A DNA stretch of 64,000 nt from Paenibacillus spongiae (GCF_024734895.1 NZ_CP091430.1:3304501-3368500), one strand, 5' to 3'. Counted from the first letter of the stretch, positions 43,636 to 52,881 are shown. Program-made: numbers and translations. Notes: a model not told the origin generated them from the letters alone.

Positions 43636-44034
43636 TTGTTCACATTTTCAGCCTTAGAAGGAAACCGAGTAAAGTTAGTTCCACTTGAAACGGAGCATAT
43701 CCAACCTTTATTCGAATGTTCAAGAAATCCTGACATATGGATTAATTATCCTTTCTCAATAACAACAACTCAAGAAATGCACGGCTTTGTTACGAAGGCT
43801 TTAGAAAGCCGGGAACGAAATGAGCAATATCCGTTTGCTGTTTTTGATAAAGAACGCAATGAGTATGTCGGATCAACGCGATTTTTAAGGATATCCAGAT
43901 TAGGAGCGGTGAAGGAAGGGCTGCTAAGAAAGAAGTATTATAAGATGGATTATTTTATCTATGGAATCATAGATCGAGAATGGAAAGAGATAAGAAACAG
44001 GCTTGAAGGATATCTCGGAAACGAGGGTACTTAA
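43636..44034 (+). pseudogene. RimJ/RimL-type GNAT acetyltransferase with internal in-frame deletion
   Basis: Residues 1-90 read as a normal RimJ/RimL-like N-terminus (LEGNRVKLVPLETEHIQPL; KERNEYVGSTRFL), and the frame then jumps to the C-terminal RLGAVKEGLLRKKYY. The roughly 60-70 residues in between, which hold the acetyl-CoA-binding motif, are missing, without a frameshift. It keeps a good ribosome binding site (GGGAGGG) but should not acetylate. Confidence 0.75.
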
Positions 44035-44068
44035 ACCATTGAATAACCATTGTGAATAGGAGGAAATT

Positions 44069-44407
44069 ATGAGTCAAGATTTTTATTGCGATGAAGTTCT
44101 GAATGGAAGAACAGAAGTGATGAAAGTGATGGAGACTGATATCGTTCTGGCATACCACCACACGAGACCTTCTTATGAACATCATATTGTAGTCATTCCT
44201 AAGATTCATGTACAATCTCTAGTTTCTGAAGAGGAAGAAAATAACGATCATCTTCTGCTGGAACTCATGAAAGTGATTAAAAGAGTCGCCTCGGATATGA
44301 TGTTGAAAACTGGATCGGCCAAGATCATTACAAACTTGGGAACATATCAGGATTCGAAGCATTTTCACTGGCATGTTGTAAGTGGCGAGAGGAGAAACGA
44401 AGAGTGA
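44069..44407 (+). CDS. HIT-family nucleotide-binding hydrolase
   Basis: A 112-residue HIT protein with VLAYHHTRPSYEHHIVVIPK and the histidine triad KHFHWHVVSG (HxHxH) near the C-terminus, whose middle His forms the nucleotidyl intermediate. It should hydrolyse dinucleotides or adenosine phosphoramidates. AGGAGG lies before the ATG, and the VOC gene begins nine bases after its stop. Confidence 0.9.
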   Translation: MSQDFYCDEVLNGRTEVMKVMETDIVLAYHHTRPSYEHHIVVIPKIHVQSLVSEEEENNDHLLLELMKVIKRVASDMMLKTGSAKIITNLGTYQDSKHFHWHVVSGERRNEE

Positions 44408-44416
44408 GGGATACTA

Positions 44417-44773
44417 ATGAAACCATTAATTGGAGCCAAACTAAACGGTGTGATGTTATATGCACAAGACTTGAGAAGAGCTAGTACATGGTATTGCGAT
44501 AACCTTGGACTTCAACTTGCAGAGCATCATTTCGATGATTTTGCAGAGCTAGCCATAGAAGGTCAGTATGTCATGCATCTATTTAAAGTTTATGATCTGA
44601 CACCTATATCGAGAGCTGTGTTCTCATTTCAAACAGACGATATTGATCATGCATATCAAACATTAGTGAACAATGGGGCAGAAGTTTATTCAATTGAAGT
44701 CTTCGGAGATCATAAGAGCTTTTGTTTTAAAGACTGTGAAGGAAACATGCTGATGATGTCTCAATACGCATAA
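44417..44773 (+). CDS. VOC family (glyoxalase-like) protein
   Basis: A 118-residue single VOC unit: GVMLYAQDLRRASTWYCDNLG at the start and FKDCEGNMLMMSQYA at the end, with a Glu in the usual metal-ligand place. Probably an enzyme or binding protein of the glyoxalase/bleomycin-resistance superfamily with unknown ligand. Likely cotranscribed with the HIT gene. Confidence 0.85.
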   Translation: MKPLIGAKLNGVMLYAQDLRRASTWYCDNLGLQLAEHHFDDFAELAIEGQYVMHLFKVYDLTPISRAVFSFQTDDIDHAYQTLVNNGAEVYSIEVFGDHKSFCFKDCEGNMLMMSQYA

Positions 44774-44824
44774 TAAGCATTTACTGCTGCGCGTCTGTTG
44801 CGAGCTATAATTCTTAGATCGGAG

Positions 44825-45253
44825 ATGAGCGGCTTGGATATCGAGTTAGCAATATCAATTGCTCTTCACACGCATAAAGGCCAACGAGATAAAGGTGGAA
44901 ATCCATATATTTTGCATCCAATTGCCGTCATGAACAGAGTGGGTACGATGGAAGAGAGGATTGTTGCCGTATTGCATGATGTTATCGAAGATAGTGATGT
45001 AACACTTCAACATTTAAGAGAACAGGGATTCTCTGAAGAAATCATTGAAGCGATAAGTTTATTAACGAAATCAGAAGATGATCGTTATGAAGAATTCATT
45101 GAAAAAACACTGAGCAATCAAATAGCAAGAAAAGTCAAGATAGCAGATATAAAAGTAAATATGGATCTATTAAGAATCAAAGAACCAACTCAGCATGACT
45201 ATGAGAGACTTGAAAAATATAGAAAAGCAATTGAAATTTTGGAGAATACTTAA
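44825..45253 (+). CDS. Small HD-domain hydrolase (RelA/SpoT hydrolase-like)
   Basis: About 142 residues with the HD signature of the (p)ppGpp hydrolase group: ALHTHKGQRDKGGNPYILHP, AVLHDVIEDSDV (His-Asp), and KIADIKVNMDLLR. It lacks synthetase, TGS and ACT domains, so it resembles Mesh1-like or small-alarmone-type hydrolases; pppGpp hydrolysis is possible but not proven. The start could also be TTG at 44834. It has only a weak ribosome binding site. Confidence 0.78.
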   Translation: MSGLDIELAISIALHTHKGQRDKGGNPYILHPIAVMNRVGTMEERIVAVLHDVIEDSDVTLQHLREQGFSEEIIEAISLLTKSEDDRYEEFIEKTLSNQIARKVKIADIKVNMDLLRIKEPTQHDYERLEKYRKAIEILENT

Positions 45254-45827
45254 TTCCATACGACCTTGGCCCATACCTGACTTAGAAGGGTCATTCCCCG
45301 TGAGAGGTAGATGAATGATTTGATTTCAACTATCCTGTGGAAGGACAAAAGTAAAGATCTCCTATCATTGTTAGTAGAAGATGTCCTGAAGAGCGTATCT
45401 CCAATCGATTCTGGACTAGAGGCAGATGTATTTCAAGTCAGTACGCCGGAAGATAAGTTCTTATTGAAAGTATGGAACCGGGATTCGAAGCCGGATATAT
45501 CACGTCAGTATAAGCTGTTAGAGGAATTGTATGCTCTAGGAATAGCCGTTTCCAAGCAATATGGCTGGGGAATTGACGAACACAGAAATCAAGTATTATT
45601 AACGAGTTATGATGGTACGCCGATCAACAAAGTGAGTAAACTAAAGCTTACCGAAGTTGCCAATATTTAACCTGAAATCCGAGAAGTCCCCCACCTCTAA
45701 ACTTCCTAACTCACGTAGTGAGCGTGTAGGTGGGGGATGAATTGGTGCTTTTAGTATTCTGTTTACCGACAAATATGCGAACGTACATTCCTTTTTTTGT
45801 GGTATAATCGATTAAGGGGGTGATTAC

Positions 45828-46955
45828 GTGAATAAGGCTTATCGGTTCAGAATCTATCCCACAACAGAGCAAGAGACGATGATTCGTAAAACATTCGGCT
45901 GTGTTCGGTTTCTCTACAATCGGATGCTGGCTGAACGTCAAGTCAAGTACGAATGTTATAGAGCAGATAAACAGCAACTGAAGCAGCAGAGGTATCGGAC
46001 ACCGGCATCGTTCAAGATGGAGTTCGACTGGCTGCGAGAAGTGGACAGCCTTGCCTTGTGCAATGCGGAGCTAAACCTGAAGACCGCCTTCCGGAACTTC
46101 TTTCGTGACAAGCACATGGGGTATCCGAAGTTCAAGAGTCGGAAAAACCCGGTGCAGAGCTACACAACCAATAATCAGAAGGGGACGGTTCGAATCGCAG
46201 CAGACGGGAAGCATGTCCGTATCCCTAAACTTGGTATGATCCGAATCAAGCTCCACCGGCAAATTCCGGATGGACATGTCATCAAATCGGCAACGATCAG
46301 CCGCAATTCAAATGGGAAATACCACATTTCGATCCTGACCGAGTATGCGGCAGACATCGAACATACGATCCCCCATCGTGAAAAAGTACTAGGCCTGGAT
46401 TATAGTTCAAAGACGTTATATATCGACCACACCGGCACATCCGCAAACTATCCGAGATATCTGCGTCAGATGGAAGTTCAGCTGAAGCGAGCACAGAGAG
46501 TCCTCTCCAGAAGGGAAAAGGGTGGGTCGAACTGGAAGAAGCAAAAACTTCGGGTAGCCCGTCTCCATGAGAAAGTATCCAACCAGCGGAAAGATTTCCT
46601 GCACAAAGAGAGTCGGCAGCTGGCTGAAGCTTGGGATGCAGTCGTTGTGGAAGATCTGAACATGAAAGTAATGTCCCGAACCTTATCTCTCGGAAAAGCA
46701 ACGATGGATAACGGAAACGGCATGTTCAGAGCGTTCCTTGGGTATAAACTGGCCGAACGTGGTAAGTCGCTTGTTCGGATTGATAAATGGTATCCTTCGA
46801 GCAAGCTTTGCAGAACGTGTGGTACGATCAACACGGAACTGACACTTAAGGATCGAGTCTGGGTCTGTGAGGGTTGTGGTATGCTCCATCAGAGGGATGA
46901 AAATGCTGCCGGAAACATACGGGCTGAAGGGATTCGATTGTTAGGCATGGCATAG
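45828..46955 (+). CDS. tnpB: TnpB, RNA-guided endonuclease (IS605 family), intact
   Basis: A 375-residue TnpB. N-terminal helix-turn-helix/wedge region (YRFRIYPTTEQETMIRKTFG), RuvC-like catalytic residues in VLGLDYSSKT (Asp, about 191), VVVEDLNMK (Glu, about 275) and QRDENAAGNI (Asp, about 357), and a zinc ribbon CRTCGT...CEGCG. All four Cys and the DED triad are present, so it could be an active nuclease guided by RNA from the element's right end. GTG start with AAGGGGG upstream and a TATAAT at 45803. Confidence 0.93.
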   Translation: MNKAYRFRIYPTTEQETMIRKTFGCVRFLYNRMLAERQVKYECYRADKQQLKQQRYRTPASFKMEFDWLREVDSLALCNAELNLKTAFRNFFRDKHMGYPKFKSRKNPVQSYTTNNQKGTVRIAADGKHVRIPKLGMIRIKLHRQIPDGHVIKSATISRNSNGKYHISILTEYAADIEHTIPHREKVLGLDYSSKTLYIDHTGTSANYPRYLRQMEVQLKRAQRVLSRREKGGSNWKKQKLRVARLHEKVSNQRKDFLHKESRQLAEAWDAVVVEDLNMKVMSRTLSLGKATMDNGNGMFRAFLGYKLAERGKSLVRIDKWYPSSKLCRTCGTINTELTLKDRVWVCEGCGMLHQRDENAAGNIRAEGIRLLGMA

Positions 46956-47062
46956 ATGAATAGAGAACCGCCGGGCAGGCGGAGATAGCCCAGTAATGAT
47001 ATCTAGGTTATTAGGTATGTCCTGGGAAGCCCCCACTTCTATAAGTGGTGGGAGCATGTCAC
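46930..47062 (+). ncRNA. Predicted omegaRNA (reRNA) scaffold, copy 1
   Basis: TnpB proteins use an RNA from the 3' end of tnpB and the right end of the element, with the flanking sequence as guide. This segment holds the corresponding hairpins and ends GTCAC; the guide would begin with TGGAGATTCATAAG from the split phosphotransferase gene. The 5' limit is approximate. Near-perfect conservation in the second copy supports it. Confidence 0.55.
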
Positions 47063-47603
47063 TGGAGATTCATAAGTTTCCGTTGGATAGTGCTGATGAT
47101 CTGACAATACCCAGATATGATTTTATAAACTATTTCTTCCCTGGAATTGAGAATCAGCGAGATATACAAGAAATATTGAACTGGCTCGTCGGAAGTTCGG
47201 GAATGGAACAAAAATGTCTAATTCATGGGGATTATAATTTGGGCAATATCCTTGAATGCGATGGGAGATATACGATTATCGATTGGACGAATGTCCAGCT
47301 TGGCGATCCAAGATACGATATGGCATGGTCGATCATACTAATGTGGATTTATGTAAGTGAAAAGAACAGTTCCTATTACCGCTCCGTATTTTTAATGAAC
47401 AATACGTACACATCGGATGAGCTGGAAAAGTTTGAGGCCATAGCTTGTCTGCGATGGATTCTGCTTAACAGAATTGCCAATCTTCCAAGACGGAATAACA
47501 CAATTTCAACCGTTAGAACAATCCTCAAAAAGAATAAGTACTTGGATGAAGCATTACTTTAGATATTAAACTTGCCTAATTGGAAACAAACGGAGGTGAG
47601 CTC

Positions 47604-48140
47604 ATGATCCGACAAGCGGATCTTTCGGACCTTAATCTGCTGATTCAAGTAGACCTTAAGGATGAAGGCATTACTTCAACTACAGCAGCTGAGCTGTCTG
47701 AAGAAGATTTATTTGACCATCGCACGAAAATTATGAAATTTATCACCGATAAAGATCGCGGGGTATTCATTTATGAGGACAAGAACAGTAAGAAGCGACT
47801 TGGACTCTTAATGTATTCCATCGTCAATAGGGATGCCGTGTATCCATGGAAGACTATATTCCATGAATTAGATCGTCGATTATTTCAGGTAGATGGACGT
47901 TTTATAGAGATCTTTCAATTATGGGTGGATCCTAATCATCGAAGATTGGGCATTGCGACGGAATTAAAGCAAACCCTTGAAGATATAGCAAGTAGCCACG
48001 ATATCCATTTGATCTATACGCATACGGAAGAACAAAATCTACATGTTATTGAGCTTAATTCGAAGCTGGGATACAAGGAAGTTAGACGAGGACCGATTTG
48101 GGATGAAGTTATTCGAGTAAGCTTAATTAAACAATTATAG
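47604..48140 (+). CDS. GNAT-family N-acetyltransferase
   Basis: About 178 residues starting MIRQADLSDLNLLIQ, with the acetyl-CoA-binding stretch IFQLWVDPNHRRLGIATELKQ (R-R-x-G-I-A form) and a C-terminal NSKLGYKEVRRG. Substrate unknown. GGAGGTGAGCTC precedes the ATG at 47604. One of several GNAT genes and relics in this region. Confidence 0.85.
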   Translation: MIRQADLSDLNLLIQVDLKDEGITSTTAAELSEEDLFDHRTKIMKFITDKDRGVFIYEDKNSKKRLGLLMYSIVNRDAVYPWKTIFHELDRRLFQVDGRFIEIFQLWVDPNHRRLGIATELKQTLEDIASSHDIHLIYTHTEEQNLHVIELNSKLGYKEVRRGPIWDEVIRVSLIKQL

Positions 48141-48164
48141 ATAAAAGAAGAAAGGAAAAACAGC

Positions 48165-48623
48165 ATGAATACATCCTTGTATATTACACTCTCAACGAAC
48201 GAGAATATTGATGAAGCAGCAAGCTTATTTGACGAATATAGAGTCTTCTATGGACAAGATTCAGATCTAGACGGAGCCAAGAAATTCATTGGGGATCGTA
48301 TGGAGAACCGGGAGTCGGTCCTATTTCTTGTTATGGATAGGAGTGAAAATCATGCAATCGGTTTCTGTCAGTTGTATCCCTCTTTTTCGTCGATATCCAT
48401 GAAGCGAACATGGATTCTAAATGATTTATTTGTTCGAGAAGCCTATCGAAGTCGCGGTGCGGCTAAATTGCTTCTTGAGGCTGCCAGAATGTATGGGGTA
48501 CAAACACAAGCAAAAGGCATTGCATTAGAAACAGCCATGACGAATGACATTGCACAAAAACTGTATGAAAAGAACGGCTACGAGAAGGATACGGAATTTT
48601 TTCATTATTTTTTGAAGATTTAA
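48165..48623 (+). CDS. GNAT-family N-acetyltransferase
   Basis: A 152-residue single-domain GNAT: FCQLYPSFSSISMKRTWILN, LFVREAYRSRGAAKLLLEAA (the R-x-x-G-x-A loop) and MTNDIAQKLYEKNGYEKD. Closest in style to uncharacterised GNATs acting on small amines. AAGAAAGG lies before the ATG. Its TAA is directly followed by the GCTGCGCGGCG boundary element. Confidence 0.88.
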   Translation: MNTSLYITLSTNENIDEAASLFDEYRVFYGQDSDLDGAKKFIGDRMENRESVLFLVMDRSENHAIGFCQLYPSFSSISMKRTWILNDLFVREAYRSRGAAKLLLEAARMYGVQTQAKGIALETAMTNDIAQKLYEKNGYEKDTEFFHYFLKI

Positions 48624-48671
48624 GCTGCGCGGCGATTTGCTGCAAGCCGTTGAACGATTTTATCGGACATT
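48624..48671 (+). repeat. Boundary element D
   Basis: Starts GCTGCGCGGCG immediately after the GNAT stop (identical to 11 bases inside element B) and ends GAACGATTTTATCGGACATT, a diverged form of the GAACGTTATRTGACATT motif. A new small gene begins 36 bases further on. Confidence 0.4.
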
Positions 48672-48706
48672 ATGATTCCAAGGAACGTGGCCACTAGGGG
48701 GGATCG

Positions 48707-48841
48707 ATGATGTTGATTCTAATTGCAATACTACTTGTTATCATAATTATCCAACTATTCGATATTAGTAGTAAATTACCGAAACGAGACAATGTGAAGG
48801 AAGCGATGGAGAGGGATCAGAAGAGAAAAGAAAAGGAATAA
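48707..48841 (+). CDS. Small single-pass membrane protein
   Basis: Forty-four residues: an N-terminal hydrophobic helix (LILIAILLVIIIIQLF) and a charged Lys/Glu-rich tail (KRDNVKEAMERDQKRKEKE). GGGGGGATCG gives a ribosome binding site just before the double ATG. Function unknown; the topology would place the tail in the cytoplasm. Confidence 0.55.
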   Translation: MMLILIAILLVIIIIQLFDISSKLPKRDNVKEAMERDQKRKEKE

Positions 48842-48904
48842 GCTAGATGTTTGGGCTTTTATTCCAAGGGCATCTCAGCCGCAATCGCTTACTCTATTAA
48901 AGGA

Positions 48905-48960
48905 GACGCGCCTGCATAAGCGCGAAGAAGCACTTCTTCGACGCCGCGGCGCGTTTTTTT
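48905..48960 (+). terminator. Terminator with nested hairpins
   Basis: Outer ACGCGCC / GGCGCGT stem and inner CGAAGAAG-CA-CTTCTTCG, followed by seven T. Confidence 0.8.
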
Positions 48961-49047
48961 ATACAAATCGTGATACCATTAACCCAAAAAATGGTATATG
49001 CTTCCAGGTGAAGGTAGTGGATATGGGGTTCGGAAATAGATGAGACT

Positions 49048-49365
49048 TTGTTTGTTGAGGTGATTGTTATTATAGCGTATCTATTCATTTTCCTTTTATT
49101 CATCCTGATTAACATCTTACTCTCGATTTTCACCGGAATTCCAGGATTACTAATATTTAATTTCTCACTCCTTGCAGTACTTCTCCTTCGAATAAATGAC
49201 AAGATAAGCAAATTTACAGAAAAACGTGCTCGTAATAAACCTAAGAATGACCAGGAACTCAATCAATTAATGCATGAATTAGAGCTATCCAAGCGTGAAT
49301 TTGATGAGAAAGATTTACCCAGCAAGAAGGAAATTAGTGAATCGGCCGAAGAGACGAAGGATTAA
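49048..49365 (+). CDS. Hypothetical small membrane protein
   Basis: About 105 residues: two hydrophobic helices (VIIAYLFIFLLFILINILLS and GLLIFNFSLLAVLLL) followed by a charged, coiled-coil-prone tail (LNQLMHELELSKREFDEKDL). The start is unclear: TTG at 49048 has a poor ribosome binding site, and GAGGTG at 49060 points to a later, non-standard start codon. Function unknown. Confidence 0.5.
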   Translation: MFVEVIVIIAYLFIFLLFILINILLSIFTGIPGLLIFNFSLLAVLLLRINDKISKFTEKRARNKPKNDQELNQLMHELELSKREFDEKDLPSKKEISESAEETKD

Positions 49366-49488
49366 TGTATCTTAATCGCCTGCAAGCTTTACCAGTCGGT
49401 ATACTACAATGCTTGGAATTGTTTGGAAGGTGGCTTATGCACCATACAAGAGCATAAGTGATTAAGATGAAAGGCAGGAGATTAGAAT

Positions 49489-50655
49489 ATGCTTACGATT
49501 GTGAAAGGACCCTATTTGCAATGGCCAACTGAGGATTCCATGACGATTATGTGGGAGACATCAGAGCAGGCTTCATCGAGAGCGGATGTCTTAATGGCGG
49601 AACGAATACATAGTGGCTATCAGGGAAATTACAAGAAACCGGAGCATGTCGTGTCAACCGTTTCTAATAAAGGCTATTGTACAATCCACCAACTTACGGT
49701 GAAAAATCTGGAGCCGAGTACGATCTACTTTTACAACATATACTCCGCATGCGAGAAAGGTGAAATCGAATCCGGCCCACATCCGCTTAAGACGGCCGTG
49801 CGGAAGGGCGAACCATTTTCGTTTACGGTGACAAGTGAAACCGGTGGGTACAGCGGCTTCGACCAGTCGAATGGCCGGATTAATAGAAACATTTTTCATC
49901 AGATGCAGCGCTATAGACCAGACCTAACCTTATTTGTCGGTGATCTCGTCAATGATGGGCAAAATTATGATGACTGGGAAAAGTACTTCTTCCGTCCTGG
50001 TAAGGACTTCATAATAAATACGCCGTTCTATAGCTGTCTAGGAAATCACGAACGCAATGCTTCTTGGTATTATGATTTTTTTGCTTACGATCCACCAAAG
50101 AACTATTATTCGTTCGATTACGGCGATGTCCATTTCATTTGCCTCGACAGTACTGATTTTATTAAACCTGAACATTATCCGAATAGCGCAGGGGAGATAA
50201 GCTCGGGGAACGCGCAATATGATTTCTTGGTTCAAGATCTGGAGGCGACCTCTGCAGCGTGGAAAATCGTCTTTTTTCATTATCCTCCTTATATATCAGG
50301 CGGTTATCAGGTAGAAGAGCTTAGGAAACTAAGCCCTGTCTTGGAACAGTATGGAGTGGATGTCGTATTTAACTCCCATACGATTGTATATGAGCGAAGT
50401 CATCCGATCCGTGGAGGCCAGATCGATGAGAATGACGGTATCGTCTATATCGTGGCGGGTGGAGCAGGGGCGATGCCGGATTGGTTCCTTCCGAAGCGGG
50501 AATGGCATACTTCGCAATCTTTGGCGGTTCCTCATTTCGTGCAGGTAGTTGTGACTTCGAATCTTCTGGAATTGCGTGCCATCGACGAAGAAGGCAGACT
50601 TTTTGATGCCCTGAAGATAAGGAAAGGAACGAACGGCAGAAAAGAATTTCTGTAA
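49489..50655 (+). CDS. Purple-acid-phosphatase-like metallophosphoesterase with altered metal ligands
   Basis: A 388-residue protein. An N-terminal fibronectin-like domain (1-100; KGPYLQWPTEDSMTIMWET) is followed by a calcineurin-like domain with FVGDLVNDG (about 145), CLGNHE (about 185) and VFFHYPPYISGG (about 262). Two usual ligand positions differ: the first motif reads SETGG instead of GDxGG, and the final GHxHxYER reads SHTIVYER. No signal peptide is visible, unlike most relatives. The chemistry may be weakened or changed. Confidence 0.82.
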   Translation: MLTIVKGPYLQWPTEDSMTIMWETSEQASSRADVLMAERIHSGYQGNYKKPEHVVSTVSNKGYCTIHQLTVKNLEPSTIYFYNIYSACEKGEIESGPHPLKTAVRKGEPFSFTVTSETGGYSGFDQSNGRINRNIFHQMQRYRPDLTLFVGDLVNDGQNYDDWEKYFFRPGKDFIINTPFYSCLGNHERNASWYYDFFAYDPPKNYYSFDYGDVHFICLDSTDFIKPEHYPNSAGEISSGNAQYDFLVQDLEATSAAWKIVFFHYPPYISGGYQVEELRKLSPVLEQYGVDVVFNSHTIVYERSHPIRGGQIDENDGIVYIVAGGAGAMPDWFLPKREWHTSQSLAVPHFVQVVVTSNLLELRAIDEEGRLFDALKIRKGTNGRKEFL

Positions 50656-50764
50656 ATGCAAACCACCAACGCAGGTTTGAATGTGTATCCCCGTTATCAA
50701 GCTGCAAGGTTCTTACCCTTCGTATCCTCTCGTGTATAATAATGGAAGAACCGAGGAAAACAAG

Positions 50765-51436
50765 ATGCTAATCGACCGTAAAGTAAAAGAAGTTCTCGAT
50801 GACTATATCAAGATTGAAATAGAACAACATTCCAGCTTGGAAGCAATCATACTATGCGGATCGCAGGCAACAGGAATGGCGACTGCTCACAGTGATATTG
50901 ATCTCTGTTATATCGGCCAATTTCCTTCATTCAAACGGGTGAACAGCACCTATAAAGACTATGATGTACAAATCATGATTGCTCCTTGGACGTGGTATGA
51001 GGAAGTAATAAGGTCCTTTGAGAGAAAGGGCAATATTGGGACCATAACAACGATGCTGGCAGCCGGTATATGCCTTTGGAGTAAACGAACCCTCACTAGT
51101 AAGTGGAAGGAGCTTCAGGACGAAGCGAAGAGGTATTACGAAGCAGGTCCGACGCCAGCAGCTCCAGAAGAATTGATCCGAATGAAACGTAAAATAATCG
51201 AACTATGGAATAATTATAAGGATGCGCACGACGAATGGAGTTCGATCTGGCTCAGGAACACGCTTGTTCAGGATTGCATAGAGGCGCATTTTATCATTCA
51301 AAATTGGTGGGCTGTGAAGCCGAAGTATCTCATCCGAACCTTGCGGGAACGAGACCCGGTATTGGCTGTCAATTTGCAAGAGTGTTTAGGTTCAAATAGA
51401 GAATCGAATGTCAGACGCTTTGCGATTATGTGTTAA
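50765..51436 (+). CDS. Nucleotidyltransferase-domain protein (antibiotic adenylyltransferase-like)
   Basis: About 223 residues with a clear nucleotidyltransferase motif LCGSQATGMATAHSDIDLC (GSxxxG...DxD, about 32-50), a third carboxylate in YDVQIMIAP, and a helical C-terminal half with MKRKIIELWNNYKDAHDEW. Possible aminoglycoside- or lincosamide-type modifier; no substrate evidence. ATG at 50765 follows GAGGAAAACAAG; a TATAAT at 50735 fits a promoter. Confidence 0.8.
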   Translation: MLIDRKVKEVLDDYIKIEIEQHSSLEAIILCGSQATGMATAHSDIDLCYIGQFPSFKRVNSTYKDYDVQIMIAPWTWYEEVIRSFERKGNIGTITTMLAAGICLWSKRTLTSKWKELQDEAKRYYEAGPTPAAPEELIRMKRKIIELWNNYKDAHDEWSSIWLRNTLVQDCIEAHFIIQNWWAVKPKYLIRTLRERDPVLAVNLQECLGSNRESNVRRFAIMC

Positions 51437-51504
51437 GTCCTTTAGGCGGATTACAGAAGGAATGGTAATCTTAGTATGAGCTAGCCGTTCGGATTGGAGA
51501 GATC

Positions 51505-52746
51505 ATGTTGGAAACGAATATGAATTGGAAAAGGAATGTCACGCTTTTCTTGGTTAGCCAAACCGTATCGCTCTTCGGATCGTCCCTCGTTCAATATGCG
51601 ATCATGTGGTACATCACGATAAATACGCAGTCCGGTGTTATGATGACGATATCCATCATTTGCGGTTTTCTGCCGACCTTCTTTCTTTCTCCATTCGCCG
51701 GTGTATGGGCTGACCGGTATAACCGGAAGAAGCTAATCATGATATCCGACTCTTCGATCGCACTGTCAACGCTACTATTAGCGATATTGTTTCTAATGGG
51801 TTACGATGCCATTTGGCTGCTGTTTGTTGTGTCTGCCATTCGAGCACTCGGAACAGGTATCCAGACGCCTGCAGTCAGCTCCTTTCTTCCGCAGCTTGTG
51901 CCGGGCGATAAGCTTACGAAAGTAAATGCGACTTACAGCAGCATACAATCGCTCGTCATGCTGGTGTCGCCGATGCTGAGCGGAGCCCTGCTAACGCTGG
52001 CTTCCATCGAATCCATCTTCTTCATCGATGTGATTACAGCAGCGATTGCAGTGTTGATCCTGCTCTTCTACTTAAAAGTACCGGCTCATGCCAAAGCATT
52101 ACAAAAGCAAGATCTCAGCTATTTCGAAGATATGAAGAAAGGCTTCGTGTATATTAAAGATCATGCTTACGTGAAGACATTCTTTATATTTTCCGCCGTC
52201 TTCATGATATTGGCCACACCGGTTGCATTCCTAACACCGTTACAGGTCACGCGCAGTTTCGGCAATGACGTATGGCGCTTGACGGCCATCGAGATGACGT
52301 TCTCGATCGGCATGATGGCGGGTGGAATCATCATGGCTTCCTGGGGCGGCTTCAAGAATAAGGTGCACACCATGGTATTATCCAGCTTTGCAATCGGAAT
52401 TTGTACGTTCGCGCTAGGACTAATTCCGATATTCTGGATTTATTTGCTTGTCATGGCGTTCTCGGGTTTGACCATGCCGTTCTTTAACACGCCATCGACT
52501 GTCATGCTGCAGCAGAAGGTCGAGGAGAGCTATTTGGGCAGAGTCTTTGGCGTATTCAGTATGATCGCCAGCAGTATGATGCCGCTCGGGATGCTTGTGT
52601 TTGGACCTTTAGCGGATATCATCCGAATCGAATGGCTGCTTATCGGAACCGGACTGCTGATGGTGGTTCAGAGCCTCTTTATGTTAGGTAACAATGTATT
52701 GATCAAGGCCGGCGCGCCTGCTCCAGAGGTAGAAGTGAAACCGTAG
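51505..52746 (+). CDS. MFS transporter of the DHA3/macrolide-efflux type
   Basis: A 413-residue protein with twelve hydrophobic segments, the loop 2-3 motif GVWADRYNRKKLIMISD (MFS motif A) and FLVSQTVSLFGSSLVQYAIMWYI, typical of MefA-like exporters. It should be a proton-driven efflux pump for macrolides or other amphipathic compounds. GGAGAG seven bases before the ATG. Confidence 0.88.
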   Translation: MLETNMNWKRNVTLFLVSQTVSLFGSSLVQYAIMWYITINTQSGVMMTISIICGFLPTFFLSPFAGVWADRYNRKKLIMISDSSIALSTLLLAILFLMGYDAIWLLFVVSAIRALGTGIQTPAVSSFLPQLVPGDKLTKVNATYSSIQSLVMLVSPMLSGALLTLASIESIFFIDVITAAIAVLILLFYLKVPAHAKALQKQDLSYFEDMKKGFVYIKDHAYVKTFFIFSAVFMILATPVAFLTPLQVTRSFGNDVWRLTAIEMTFSIGMMAGGIIMASWGGFKNKVHTMVLSSFAIGICTFALGLIPIFWIYLLVMAFSGLTMPFFNTPSTVMLQQKVEESYLGRVFGVFSMIASSMMPLGMLVFGPLADIIRIEWLLIGTGLLMVVQSLFMLGNNVLIKAGAPAPEVEVKP

Positions 52747-52881
52747 TCTGCGATAAAACGAGAATTATCGCACGTTTCATCTCCGCGGCGCTTTGTTTGG
52801 GGATGAATCGTGTGTCCGCTATTTCGATCTTGTAAAATATCAACTATGAATAATTCTACTTAGGGATGAGGCAGGCCAAAC

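Larger units (their letters stand above)
45671..47062 (+). mobile_element. IS605-family, tnpB-only (IS1341-type) element
   Basis: Left end with stem TCCCCCACCT / AGGTGGGGGA (45687-45737) and right end with CCCCCACTT-CTATA-AAGTGG-type hairpin ending GTCAC, typical subterminal imperfect hairpins of IS200/IS605 elements. No terminal inverted repeats and no duplication are evident. It has an intact tnpB but no tnpA, so it cannot move by itself. The TTTAA just outside the left end is a candidate target-adjacent motif. Boundaries are uncertain by a few bases. Confidence 0.85.
45311..47562 (+). pseudogene. APH-family phosphotransferase split by a tnpB element
   Basis: The N-terminal 119 codons (DSGLEADVFQVSTPEDKFLL, then LLTSYDGTPINKVSKLKLTE) stop at the left edge of the insertion, and the rest resumes after it at about 47062 with LEIHKFPLDSADDL, followed by the Brenner loop LIHGDYNLGNIL and IIDWTNVQLGDPRYDMAW. 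Removing about 1.4 kb joins a complete kinase-like protein of about 285 residues. Neither half can work alone, as ATP-binding lobe and catalytic loop are separated. Substrate unknown. Confidence 0.85.
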
